From Carpediemonas membranifera (taxonomy: Eukaryota; Fornicata), in assembly GCA_019828565.1 (NCBI GenBank), contig JAHDYR010000062.1, positions 62,001-126,000 on the forward strand: DNA of 64,000 nucleotides. The letters run 5' to 3'. The translations under genes were made by a program, and so were the position numbers. This document shows, one piece after another, positions 30,204 to 38,785 of this stretch. The notes below the pieces were generated by a model. The model was not told the DNA's origin, did no database searches, and was given only the letters and a program-made list of their open reading frames with translations. Numbering within the stretch: position 1 is the stretch's first letter; every line of letters starts with the position of its first letter.

Positions 30204-31457
30204 TTACATATCAATAATCAATGATAGATCACGATGAACCCTCCAAACTCGTCCTCTTCTCTTTGTGTGGGGGTTCATGATGCTTCTGTAATCTTGGTGG
30301 TGTGTCTTGCAAGTTATTGTTCGATTATCGTGAACCGGCATGCCACATGCAATGCATCGGCCAGCAAATCGGGTTTCTCGAAGTGCTTCAACGGTGAGTT
30401 TGGCGGCAGCGAGCGTTTCCTGAGAGATTGTCACCTGGTCGTTGATCATCAGTGGTGTTGATGCGAACGTTACTGCTAGGGCGGCGATATCGTTGAGATG
30501 TTCAGCGCACATCAAAGCTATGGGTCTATCCTCCGGATTATAGCTGAGCATCCCCATTGCAAGGTCATAAAGGCTCCTATACTGTGTCGGAGGGCTTCCT
30601 CTCGTGCAGAGAGTCGGATTGATCATCAAACCACGGGCTGCATTCTTCTTCTTGCTGTGTATCGTGATTTCGCGGCCGTAGAAGTACGCCATGTTATATA
30701 GAGCGCCAATATGCTCGTCTGGGTTACTTGGCTTGCCACCATCCACTCTCACAGATCGAAATGGAGACTTATCCAGTCGCAATGCCATCATGAGGACGAT
30801 AACGCCGCAGGAAAAGATGTCGTATGCCGCATCAACTGTGTGCATGTTGGTGTTTCTGGTTGTGGTGTTCCTGGAAGCCTGGAAGGGGTTCAAATTCTGT
30901 GGTTCCCGCATAGCTACTGTACAATGCTTCGATTTCCGACTGAGTTCGTCGGCACGAAGCTCGGGGGGGATAAAACCAGGTGTCCCTCTCATGTCTTGTC
31001 CCATATACCTGTTAATCCCAGTAGGAGCCTCTATTTTGATGGCAGAGCCGAAGTCAATGAGTAATCCACCGTCTTCTCGGTTGAAAAGGTAGTTGTCGGG
31101 CTTGATGTCGCCGTGGATGAATCCATTCTCATGCACATGGCTGAGAGCTAACAGTAAGTGCCGCAAGTAGCGACATTGATCCGGTACTGGTAGTGCCAGA
31201 ACGTCTCGCCACGACATATGGTCAACAAAGCGAGTGGCAAACGCTTGATCGCTGTCAACAAAGCCCACATCGACGATTGTAACAATAAATGGGCTTTTCA
31301 TTGCCTGAAGTATCGTCTTTTCGTGTGTCAGGCGAAGTGTCATACAGTTATCGACCTTGACGACAGTTTTGACCCCGCTAATGTCGGCAATGTACGTATT
31401 ACTGTAGTTAGTCTTGTGTAGTTGCGTCAAATCGGCAGCGGAGAGCTTAAAGACCAT
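30204..31457 (-). CDS. CDC7-like serine/threonine kinase (417 aa)
   Basis: A full kinase domain: the Lys of the N-lobe in TVVKVDN, catalytic loop FIHGDIKPDN (HGD in place of HRD, Asp kept), IDFGSA, activation segment GTPGFIPPEL, an insert of about 45 residues before YDIFSCGVIVLMM, and MLSYNPEDRP near the end of the domain. GTPGF and the insert resemble the CDC7 family. A short tail has CIACG and CKTHH, possibly a zinc site. The ATG at 31457 is preferred, since upstream codons lie in an inverted repeat. It phosphorylates Ser/Thr in unknown partners; the H3-like tail keeps T3 and T11 as possible sites. Confidence 0.88.
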   Translation of the reverse strand: MVFKLSAADLTQLHKTNYSNTYIADISGVKTVVKVDNCMTLRLTHEKTILQAMKSPFIVTIVDVGFVDSDQAFATRFVDHMSWRDVLALPVPDQCRYLRHLLLALSHVHENGFIHGDIKPDNYLFNREDGGLLIDFGSAIKIEAPTGINRYMGQDMRGTPGFIPPELRADELSRKSKHCTVAMREPQNLNPFQASRNTTTRNTNMHTVDAAYDIFSCGVIVLMMALRLDKSPFRSVRVDGGKPSNPDEHIGALYNMAYFYGREITIHSKKKNAARGLMINPTLCTRGSPPTQYRSLYDLAMGMLSYNPEDRPIALMCAEHLNDIAALAVTFASTPLMINDQVTISQETLAAAKLTVEALRETRFAGRCIACGMPVHDNRTITCKTHHQDYRSIMNPHTKRRGRVWRVHRDLSLIIDM

Positions 31458-31462
31458 TTCCA

Positions 31463-31525
31463 CAGACGTCTGTTGCAAAAATGACTTTAAAGTGCGTTTT
31501 TGGCAGATTTTGCAACAGACGTCTG
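31463..31525. promoter_or_regulatory. Inverted repeat at the kinase promoter
   Basis: CAGACGTCTGTTGCAAAA and TTTTGCAACAGACGTCTG are exact complements, each holding the palindrome CAGACGTCTG, and between them lies ACTTTAAAGTGCG. It lies immediately upstream of the kinase ATG. A dimeric regulator site or a hairpin are both possible. Confidence 0.6.
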
Positions 31526-31609
31526 TTGAAATTGGTTTTGAGTACGAATTGTGAAATTTTGAGTCTATCTGCTGAATCAGGAGGCCATTTTGAGTAATCT
31601 AAGACTCAC

Positions 31610-31800
31610 CTCGAACATGTGTCAAATCTGGCAAATCAGAAGTCAATAAAAAAAGGGCAGAGAGGAGGAAGCGACCCATAAGGCGTACTTATGGACCATT
31701 TCCTCCCCCCAGCCCGATTTTTGAGTCTGAACTCCCAAGGAATAATTGTCCCTATGTTACTTTTTTCTAGCAGGATTTAAAGCTCAAAACTACGCATGAG
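31610..31800. repeat. Repeat X, intact copy (empty site of T1)
   Basis: Homologous to 13868-14028 joined to 32278-32310. The single TA at 31768-31769 marks where transposon T1 entered the other copy. It includes the hairpin with arms GGGCAGAGAGGAGGAA and TTCCTCCCCCCAGCCC. Confidence 0.85.
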
Positions 31801-31906
31801 TAGTCCTCATGTGTAGGCATGTATTCAACCTCATTTATAGATTATGAATACAGCTCGTTGTTGATTTATTTTTTTTCTTACCGAGTCGAAATGCTAGGGG
31901 CTTTCC

Positions 31907-31960
31907 CCCGAGGAAATTCCCCTACCCAATAAGGGAAATTCCTGAACCCTGGACAGTATG
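31907..31960 (-). repeat. Right terminal inverted repeat of the 16.7 kb element
   Basis: Reverse complement of 15240-15293 with one mismatch. It ends CCCTGGACAGTATG. Confidence 0.9.
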
Positions 31961-32210
31961 TCAGGAGACCGGCGGGAGGATTAGCGACAGTGGCATGTCC
32001 TCGCATGATCTCGAATGCCCATGCGGCAATCATCCTTCCAGGGAGAGCCCGTGCAATCTCCGAGTTCTCCACCAACGTCCTCATTCCCTGTGTTATCGCG
32101 GAGTTATCAACATTACCATCCTCAGCTGTAGATAAAACATCTTTGAATGGGCATCCAGCCCTGTTGTGGTTCTTGCAGCTGCACAGGCTACACGTTACAG
32201 TTCTCACCAT
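31961..32210 (-). pseudogene. N-terminal half of split zinc-knuckle accessory gene of T1
   Basis: From the ATG at 32210: a zinc knuckle CSLCSCKNHNRAGC (CX2CX4HX4C), then ARALPGRMIAAWAFE and PPAGLLT, where the 16.7 kb element interrupts it. The relative at 49180-49617 has the same motifs and continues with TPHTTPSSSDY; here that continuation lies at 15239. Zinc knuckles usually bind single-stranded nucleic acid. Role in transposition unknown. Confidence 0.85.
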
Positions 32211-32277
32211 CTGTCGTCAATCAAAAAGTTCCAGGCCTAATCAAAATGATGTTCATTTTTAGAGTAAAAGAGCAATA

Positions 32278-32462
32278 GCAGGATTTAAAGTTTGATACTG
32301 CGCATGCGTATTGCTTAGGTATAGCCAAGTACTACCATACCACTTTGAAGATCCAGCTCCGTCTCATCGTCGAGTTCATTTTTTCTTGCAAAATGACTTA
32401 AAGTCAAGTTTTGTCCTTGACTTTAAGTCACAAAAACTTGACTTGAAGTCAAGGAATTGACA
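32278..32462. other. Right remainder of repeat X and a hairpin
   Basis: GCAGGATTTAAAG continues repeat X. At 32391-32457 a hairpin (GACTTAAAGTCAAG / CTTGACTTTAAGTC) follows TTGCAAAATGACTT, like the sequence at the kinase promoter. This suggests the flanking DNA came from a relative of the 16.7 kb element. Confidence 0.5.
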
Positions 32463-33060
32463 GTATGGGAGTGAGCCGAGCGCCCTCACCCCGTACGACC
32501 TCCGCATCGAGGATAGCCGCGTCGTCAACGCGAGACCGTACTTTGTTCCTCCGCCCAAGCAGCACATTATCCAAGAACACATCAACGAGCTGCTGACTAA
32601 CGGGTTTATTGAGCCATCCGTGTCCGTATACGGGTCACCCTCACTTATCGTACCGAAGAAACAGCATAAGACGCGCTTTGTCGTTGACTTCCGCACTATC
32701 AACGAGATGACCACTCCATTTGATTATCCTATACCAAGGATTGACGAGTGTCTAGCTGCCTTATCCGGCGCGTCGATCTTCGCCACGATGGACCTCACTG
32801 CTGGCTATCACCAGGTCGAGATAACCCCACGGTCCAGACACCTCACCGCCTTTGTCACGCAAGTACCAGTACAAACGAATGCCCTTTGGCTTACGCAACG
32901 CCGGGGCTCACTTCGGACACGCGAGCTACTGGTCCGCTGGGAGGGCGACTGGACACTCGACTGGATGCGATACAGCAGAAATATCAGCCACCTCGCAGTG
33001 GTCGAAGATTACCTGCGCCACAACAAGCTGCGATGGAAGGTCCTTCCCGAAGAGGGGTAG
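32463..33060 (+). pseudogene. Gypsy RT fragment fused to an ORFx C-terminus
   Basis: The RT part reads VVNARPYFVPP, KTRFVVDFRTINEM, ATMDLTAGYHQVEI and MPFGLRNAGAHF, then breaks near 32915. What follows (HLAVVEDYLRHNKLRWKVLPEE) matches the end of the antisense accessory protein of the Gypsy elements (cf. VVNQYLRAHSELWDVLPES at 38700). Both are on the same strand here although antisense to each other in the complete element, so the join is a rearrangement. Confidence 0.65.
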
Positions 33061-33292
33061 TATGACGCGCCCGTCTATCATCTGATTAATTTCTTAAATA
33101 AGGCACTTGAAGCTTTGAAGCCGCCGTTCACGGCAGTGGTACCACTTGTTAGCGCGCTGTGTAATTAGAATGATCTTACGTGAGGCATTCCGCCCCTCCA
33201 CGGTCGTAAAACGGCCGTTTGAATATTGATTAGATCAAATGAGCGCCTAAAACTGCTCATTGTGATGATCTTCGTGTTTCTCTTGGTATGTA
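33061..33292. repeat. Leader of an old Gypsy element (G0), first part
   Basis: Contains GTGGTACCAC, TCTTACG and CCGCCCCTCC followed by the hairpin ACGG/CCGT, all shared with the regions before other ORFx genes. It continues at 35285 after transposon T2. Confidence 0.65.
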
Positions 33293-33311
33293 TTGCTGTT
33301 TTCAAGTGAAA

Positions 33312-34412
33312 ATGACCACACCATTCATTAAACACAGTTTCGAAGCAATTAAACACACGTGTTTAAGCTGGCCAACAGATGTTTCGAAACTCGCTTTGCA
33401 AGCAGTTTTTGACCAGTTGAAAGCTAGAAAGTGGTCAGAAATGTACTCAGAAGACCTGGCGTGGCGAGCGATTATACTGTACGATATGTATCACTGGTCT
33501 TTTAGACAGATAGCCACAACTCTTCATCTAGGAAGTCACAACACTGTGAGGAAGTGGTATGCACGCCTTACGGAGCAGCAGAGAGAGAGACAAACTCCAG
33601 GACCAAAGAGTAGTGTTACTGAAGATATGAAGAGCTACATTTCCGTGCTCCTGGACGACGATCCCTGCTTCTACCTTGACGAAGTAATAGAAAAGGTTCA
33701 AGAACAGTTTAATAGGGAGCTGTCGCTATCGACAATGAGGCGAGTGATACACAATGATCTTGGCTTCACCAGAAAGGTGATCGACCGCCGCGCCCAAGAA
33801 GCCCGCAAGTGGGAGTTTAACCGGTTCGTCAACGAGCTCTACCCTCTATACCAGGGCATGGATCAGCTTGTGTTCGGTGACGAGACCGCCAAAGATCTAA
33901 GGGCCGGCCGCCGTCTGCGTGGCTACTCACGAAAGGGCGAGCGCTGCAAGGTCGTATTGCCCTTTGCCCGCGGCCAGCGGTATTCAATCTGCGCATGGCA
34001 GAACAGCGAAGGGTTCTTGGGCCATTCGATAACGGAAGGAACATTCACCTCCCACTCCTTCTACTATGCGTTCTTGAAGGACGTATACTACCGTCTTTCT
34101 CCATAGCCTGGACCCAATAGCATCGTGATTATTGACAACGCACGTATACACAAGCTCCCAGAGCTTAGGACCGCCATCGAGCAAGTCGGGGCGAAACTGA
34201 TCTTCCTTCCGCCTTACAACCCGCACCTCAACCCGATAGAGCAGACGTTTGGAATCATCAAGAGCCGCCTTGCTCGTAGCCGGGCCATTTACGAGACAGA
34301 CCCGCTCAACACTCTTCGCCTCGTGTTCACTGAGGCATGCCACCCTAATAACCACAGCCTCTTCAGCCATCACGGCTACCACGACACCTTCTTTGAAGTC
34401 AGCCTCAAGTAA
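33312..34412 (+). CDS. Tc1/mariner-like transposase with one in-frame TAG
   Basis: About 366 codons. An HTH-containing N-terminus (WSFRQIATTLHLGSHNTVRKW) is followed by the DDE domain: VFGDETAKD, IIDNARIH, PYNPHLNPIEQTF, 34 residues between second Asp and Glu. A single TAG at 34104-34106 (LSP-stop-PGPNS) interrupts an otherwise open frame. Transposase T4 has Tyr at this position (YPYPGKHS), so a Tyr codon may have mutated. The ATG lies at the end of the terminal repeat. Confidence 0.85.
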
Positions 34413-34418
34413 ACATCT

Positions 34419-35200
34419 TTAATCATCATGGTCGTGCTCAGAGTCGACATGCTCCTCATCTGGAATGCAAGGCTCGCAATGGGGGGTGGAGGGGGGCGGA
34501 CGGGGGAGACAGGAGCCTCGCCTTGCGATTCCCGTTGTAGGATCGCCACAACCTCATCAAGACGACTCAGAGGGACAGGGACATACAGCAGGATGTCTTG
34601 CTGACCAGCGGGCCGTACAGGTCGGCGAGTTCCCAATGCGTTGCGACGTACAGGCATTGGTGCAGCGCCTGGACGATAAAGGGCAAAGAGATCTCCATCG
34701 GGGGGGTTAAACAGAGTTATGGCGGTGTTCTTGCCCATTTGGGAGGCCCATATCGTGAGGGCTGCGTCGTTGATGGGTGTGCTGCCGTGTGCAGCGACAA
34801 TCGCAGCGCGGTTCGAAGCATGCAGTTGTCTAGTCGCCTCCAATTGCTGCTGGCGCTCTGCCTGTTGGGCCTCGCGACGTGCTGCTGCTGTTTTTGTTGG
34901 ATGGCTGCGGACATATACGCTCACCGAAGGCGTTGCGTACTTCTGGAATCTTGACCAATCAGTCGCGGAGATGTCGGAAAGGCTGTTTCTTGCGTTTGCG
35001 GCGAACTTGATGATCAGGTACTCAGTGCTCTTAGTCTTCATCGCCAAGCTTGTGCCATCAGCATCGCTGTATTCAGTCACTATCTCCGAGACAGTGTCTA
35101 GAAACTCTTCTGGTGACAACTGTGTAAGATCAACATCCTTCTTCACCTTCTTGAACGACTGAGTGCGGTTCTTCTTGATTGCGATTTCTAGTTCCACCAT
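34419..35200 (-). CDS. Accessory protein of T2, frameshifted near the end
   Basis: About 260 residues: a Lys-rich start (KKNRTQSFKKVKKD), a region with TEYLIIKFAANARNS, an Ala/Gln/Arg-rich coiled part, and a Pro-rich C-terminus. The annotated end assumes a one-base shift in the G-rich homopolymers at about 34480-34500, giving the acidic tail EEHVDSEHDHDD and TAA. The unshifted frame would run to 34376 and overlap the transposase. With the shift the two stops are 6 nt apart, as in the sister elements. No domain recognised. Confidence 0.6.
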
Positions 35201-35318
35201 TGCCTGTTTTCAATTGATCTGATCACTGTTTCGAAATAGGTGTGTTTTATTGATCTACTGGTCATTTTCACTTGAAAACAGCAATGCTTCACGTCGCCGT
35301 CCTTCTTACATAGAGATC

Positions 35319-35374
35319 GAAAAACGTCATTAGAAGCCTCAATTCGGCTGCGTTCGCGAGTTCTCGCGTTTTTT
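35319..35374 (+). promoter_or_regulatory. Conserved leader hairpin before ORFx (G0 copy)
   Basis: GAAAAACG...CGTTTTTTT with GTTCGCGAGTTCT in the 3' half. One of six related structures in this window, about 180 nt before the ORFx start. Confidence 0.55.
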
Positions 35375-35551
35375 TGCTCTCGACGGTGCGAAGTTCTCTC
35401 TCGCGGCTGCAAAAGGCCGCGTTCATCCTCAATAACATCAATCGGGCTTGAATTAGCCGTAAATCAGTGTATTTCAGGGTCCATTGAGGTTGGTTGCTAC
35501 TTCTTTCGAGTTGTTGTTTTCTCAGTGAAAACGGGAAGTGACGAACGAGCA

Positions 35552-36316
35552 ATGTCAGACGTACATGAGCAGATTACGCAGATGCTGGCTCTACACGTGA
35601 GAACCGTGGTGACTCGTGCGAGGCCGAGACCGCTCGTAGCGATGATGAATCTCGGCCGACGGATCACGGCGACTCGGGGTCGGATGAGGAAACCGAAGTC
35701 TCGCCGCTCTTCTCTCTGGAGGAGATGATCACCGCTTTTGCCGCAGAGGGCGTGAGTTACCTCACCCTAGACATATCTGGTACCTTGCGGGCGCTCCGCG
35801 CCGGGATGCTCAACTCATATGGGCATCTCGCCGCAACGGAGAACTCTTCTTCCGTTGCGCGTGACATCTGTCGCGATGGTCTCGTGTTGCTGGCGCTATC
35901 GCGCGAGTACCACACTCTGGCTATGTGTGGTCGGCCTGGCGATCCCACCGATCAGGATCCAATACATTGAAGCAATCTGGACCCCCACTGGTTTCGGTCA
36001 TGTGCGCCACTCTTTGATGGACAACTTCCTGTTCGATGTCCCCAGCAGTGACGTCCTGCCCGTCGCGCTCGATCATAACGAGCCACGTCGTGTGTATGTG
36101 ATTGAGGCAATCGTTGGCCACCATCTGCATGAGAATTCCCTGCGTCTGCTCGTGCACTATGCTCGACGCGAGTACAGCTCGATTATCCTGGCAACCGAGG
36201 CAATCCGTGATAGTCAGGCTGGGGTCAAGTTCTTTGCTGCTCATCCCGAGCTAGTTCGCTATTGTACCCGGTCTGAGGACGCGAACGGTGCTCTCAGCGG
36301 GGGTGTTTTGGAGTGA
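35552..36316 (+). pseudogene. ORFx of old Gypsy element G0, frameshifted
   Basis: The frame changes at about 35640-35730 and 35900. The N-terminus is basic (ATRGRMRKPKSRR), the middle helical. The C-terminus, RVYVIEAIVGHHLHENSLRLLVHYARREY, has the spacing of a chromodomain, as in the other ORFx copies. It is convergent with the pol fragment 33 nt away. Confidence 0.65.
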
Positions 36317-36349
36317 GATAAATGTTTGGATTGAGTAGCTGCTGAAGGT

Positions 36350-36550
36350 TTACAGACCGGCTCGCTTGGCCTCGTCTGACTTCAGGAATATGTCTAGCGC
36401 CTCTAGGTCCTTGACTGACGCATAGTCCTGCCACGTGGCCTCTTCGTCTTCGCACCCAGCCCAATGGACGAGGTATTCCCGCTTGGACATCGGGCCTCGA
36501 CCTCGAGATCGACTGATTCGCTCAACTTCCCACTCGTCGTCAGCCGTGGC
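36350..36550 (-). pseudogene. Chromodomain end of G0 pol
   Basis: Encodes SKREYLVHWAGCEDEEATW and DLEALDIFL, nearly the same as the end of pol at 58145-58300. It is interrupted by element G1; the adjoining integrase end resumes at 42864. Confidence 0.8.
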
Positions 36551-36674
36551 TGTAGCCTTATGGCTAGGGAAAGATTGTTTAATATAAGAAAACCCATGAT
36601 GTGGTGAATATGGTCAATACTATATAAATCTATGAAATGGTAATCCTATGTAACATTGGGTAAGACCCACTGCA
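36551..36674 (-). repeat. 3' LTR of G1
   Basis: In element orientation it begins TGCAGTGGGTC and ends GGCTACA. A TATATA motif lies in the middle. Confidence 0.92.
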
Positions 36675-36704
36675 CTGCCCCTCCAGTGCCCGTAAGGCAC
36701 GACC
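36675..36704 (-). promoter_or_regulatory. Polypurine tract with upstream hairpin of G1
   Basis: In element orientation GGAGGGGCAG directly before the LTR, preceded by a small stem-loop GTGCC/GGCAC. Other copies in the window keep the purines and the stem but change the stem sequence. Confidence 0.75.
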
Positions 36705-37114
36705 TCAAGCAACGCATATATATGGTCGGCAATAGCCGATGAGGATTAGTGAAGTGACAACCGCTTCGAACGTACGAGAGCCACCAAGTACGATCGAAAC
36801 AGTCTACTCTATTGGCGGTAGAGTAGGCTATGTCTGCCCTTCAGGCCTTGATCTACGATCTTAGCCAGTATTATGTAAAGATATGGTTGATACTATTATT
36901 CGAATCTGTATCTATAAAAATCTTGTGGTACCACTGTATAAACGCGCGCGCTAAGTTAGGTATAGGGTATCTTACATGTCCCTGCCCCTCCACGGCCGGA
37001 ATACGGCCGTGATTGTGGCGGTTTGGTTCGGCTGTGCATTTTATGGCACAATGAACCGCGGTTTCGAAAGTTTCACTATACGCGGTATGCAAAGCGCTAG
37101 CCAGCGTATAGTTG

Positions 37115-37175
37115 TCAAAAATGGGGTTTTCAGCCCTCAACGACGCTTCGTTGGCGAGTTCTCGACGTTTTTTTC
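37115..37175 (+). promoter_or_regulatory. Conserved leader hairpin before ORFx (G1 copy)
   Basis: CAAAAATGGGG...GGCGAGTTCTCGACGTTTTTTT. Shares GGCGAGTTCT and the T run with the others. AATAACAACATCAATAC follows at 37226. Confidence 0.5.
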
Positions 37176-37483
37176 TTTTCGGTGCCGAATGAAGGTGCTG
37201 CTCTGCGCTACGTGTGTCCTTCATGAATAACAACATCAATACTTAGTAAAAAGCCTTCGTTGCTGCACTGTTTGTGGGATATTGAGGAGTATCTTCACGA
37301 TTCTCCTCAAGGCTTCATGAGCGTCATCGAATCGACCTCCTGCGCCCAGGCTCCGGTCATGATCATGGCTGCTATGGTCTGCGGGTTAGTCAGCTAGGTT
37401 GCAGTAGTTCCCATAAAGTACGATAATTACGTCAATGCATGTAAATGCTGCTTTGAAGGATTTCAAAGCAGCCGTTTGAGGAT

Positions 37484-38732
37484 ATGGAGAATTATACCGC
37501 CGCAATGAAGGCTATAATCGAGGAACTAAGCGATGACGATGACATTGCCGCCCTCAATCGCGTCTTCCGCCACGTTATTCGCAAGCGTGCTCGTCGACGC
37601 GTTGGATCTACCGCCAACTCCGACAACACGACTAATCAGTCCTCCATTGATGCTTCAACAACCGCTACGGGGTCAACAGTCAACGATCAGGAGCGCCAGC
37701 CCGATTCCAGCGTGGTTCCGGCAACCGTCGTCGGCGATTCGCGTCCGTCTCGCCGTGCTAGAGGCAAGCGCCGTATCGGCGTCCGTGATCGAGTTCTCCC
37801 GCCGGCAGTCACGGGCGCGGACGTGGTGTTCGAGCCTCCCCGCATTGATCGCGCCACACGGCTGCGGGGTGAGCTCGATCACGTCATCTCGACGGTCAAG
37901 GCGACGTTATCGACATTCTCATCGCATCTAGAGCTGTCAGTGCAGCCGTTCCTCGATGTGTTGATGAGCGGTGCGCTTAACCAGGCATCGCTGACCTCCG
38001 TTCAGCGCCTCGACGGTGGCGTCATCGCTCTGTCTGGGGCAGTCGATGACTACTATCTGCTTGTCGGCTTCCGCAAGTACTTCGATCTTGGCTCCGGTGT
38101 CAGCGACCGGGAGATCATGAACCAGGTATTCAACGGTCGCCGTGCCGGCGATATCCGCCGGGAGGTCCTGGATGAGGCGGCACGCCTTCTTGCCGTTGGG
38201 GTCGACACGGCACGTAGCCACGTCCGCCGGCTCTATCTTCTTACGCATCATGTTCCGTATTATGCAGTGCTACAGCACGCGATCTGGAGCCGGGTGCTGC
38301 AGGGCCGGCAGTGCCTGTATCGATTTGCCAATGACTGCTACGCCCTTGCCTGCGCCGAGGAGCTGCCGACCCTCAGCCTCCCCCCGGTAGGTACCCCGGT
38401 TTCTTCGTCTTACACAGGATATGACCCGCTTTCAGGTCTACGAGCGCGACCGGTATTATCGCGTGCTGGCTGTGCGTGGTCACTGGTGGCTGTTCGTTGA
38501 GCAGGCCTACCGTGGTCGCGCTGGCTCCTTCTTGCTCCTTGTCGCCTACGACGGGTTCCCTGAAGCAAGTCTGACGCCGGTTAACGCAGACCTTGTCCGC
38601 GTGGCTGTGGTCAACCAGTACCTCAGGGCTCATTCCGAGCTCTGGGACGTTCTGCCTGAGTCCCTGCAGGTAGAGTTGGAAGAAGTGGTGACCAGTGACG
38701 AGGAGTCTGCCGGTGACGAGTTAATGTTCTGA
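37484..38732 (+). CDS. ORFx of G1: antisense accessory protein with chromodomain-like end
   Basis: About 405 residues. A helical N-terminus (MENYTAAMKAIIEELSDDDD) is followed by a basic stretch (IRKRARRR), a low-complexity linker, a conserved helical core (about 130-290, GGVIALSGAVDDYYLLVGF...) and a C-terminal module YRVLAVRGHWW...SFLLLVAYDGFPEA...VVNQYL that matches chromodomain spacing. The frame shifts near 38385-38415. Removing GTAGGT...TTACACAG (31 nt) would join the frames and keep homology, so a tiny intron or an indel are both possible. It is antisense to gag-pol, with 53 nt between the two stops. Role unknown; a chromatin-targeting helper is a fair guess. Confidence 0.75.
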
Positions 38733-38785
38733 TGATCTTGGTTAGCGCCTTGATAGTCCGTTATTTACACGGCTATGTACAAGGG

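Larger units (their letters stand above)
15240..31960. mobile_element. 16.7 kb element with terminal inverted repeats and chromatin-related genes
   Basis: Bounded by 54-bp inverted repeats (53 of 54 identical) and inserted inside the zinc-knuckle gene of transposon T1, whose two halves lie exactly outside. A TA stands at each end, but no clear longer target duplication is seen. The gene order is: 830-aa protein (-), propeller-like (+), PHD-type (-), 121-aa (+), coiled-coil (-), kinase relic (-), SET-like (+), H3-tail protein (-), caspase-like/OTU (+), CDC7-like kinase (-). I found no capsid, DNA polymerase, tyrosine recombinase or packaging ATPase, so it looks like a cargo-rich DNA transposon rather than an integrated virus. 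The 830-aa protein is the only transposase candidate. Confidence 0.85.
14029..32275. mobile_element. Tc1/mariner-like transposon T1, itself split by a 16.7 kb insertion
   Basis: Terminal inverted repeats: TTGCTCTTTCAGCGTAAAAA at 14029 and its near complement ending AAAAGAGCAA at 32275, flanked by TA at 14027-14028 and 32276-32277, the classic target of this superfamily. The empty site is visible in the other copy of repeat X (31768-31769), where flank, single TA and flank are joined. Without the later insertion the transposon would be about 1.5 kb, with a transposase on the plus strand and a convergent zinc-knuckle gene. Confidence 0.88.
33293..35284. mobile_element. Tc1/mariner-like transposon T2
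   Basis: About 2.0 kb with perfect terminal inverted repeats TTGCTGTTTTCAAGTGAAAA (continuing to ATGACC). TA is present at the left end (33291-33292) and TG at the right. It carries a plus-strand transposase and a convergent second gene. It sits in the leader region of old Gypsy element G0. Confidence 0.88.

Noticed and set aside
15240-31960. Integrated giant virus or Maverick/Polinton
   Set aside because: No capsid, packaging ATPase, polymerase or retroviral-type integrase was seen, and the ends are inverted repeats inside a transposon gene. Still open if other copies prove larger.
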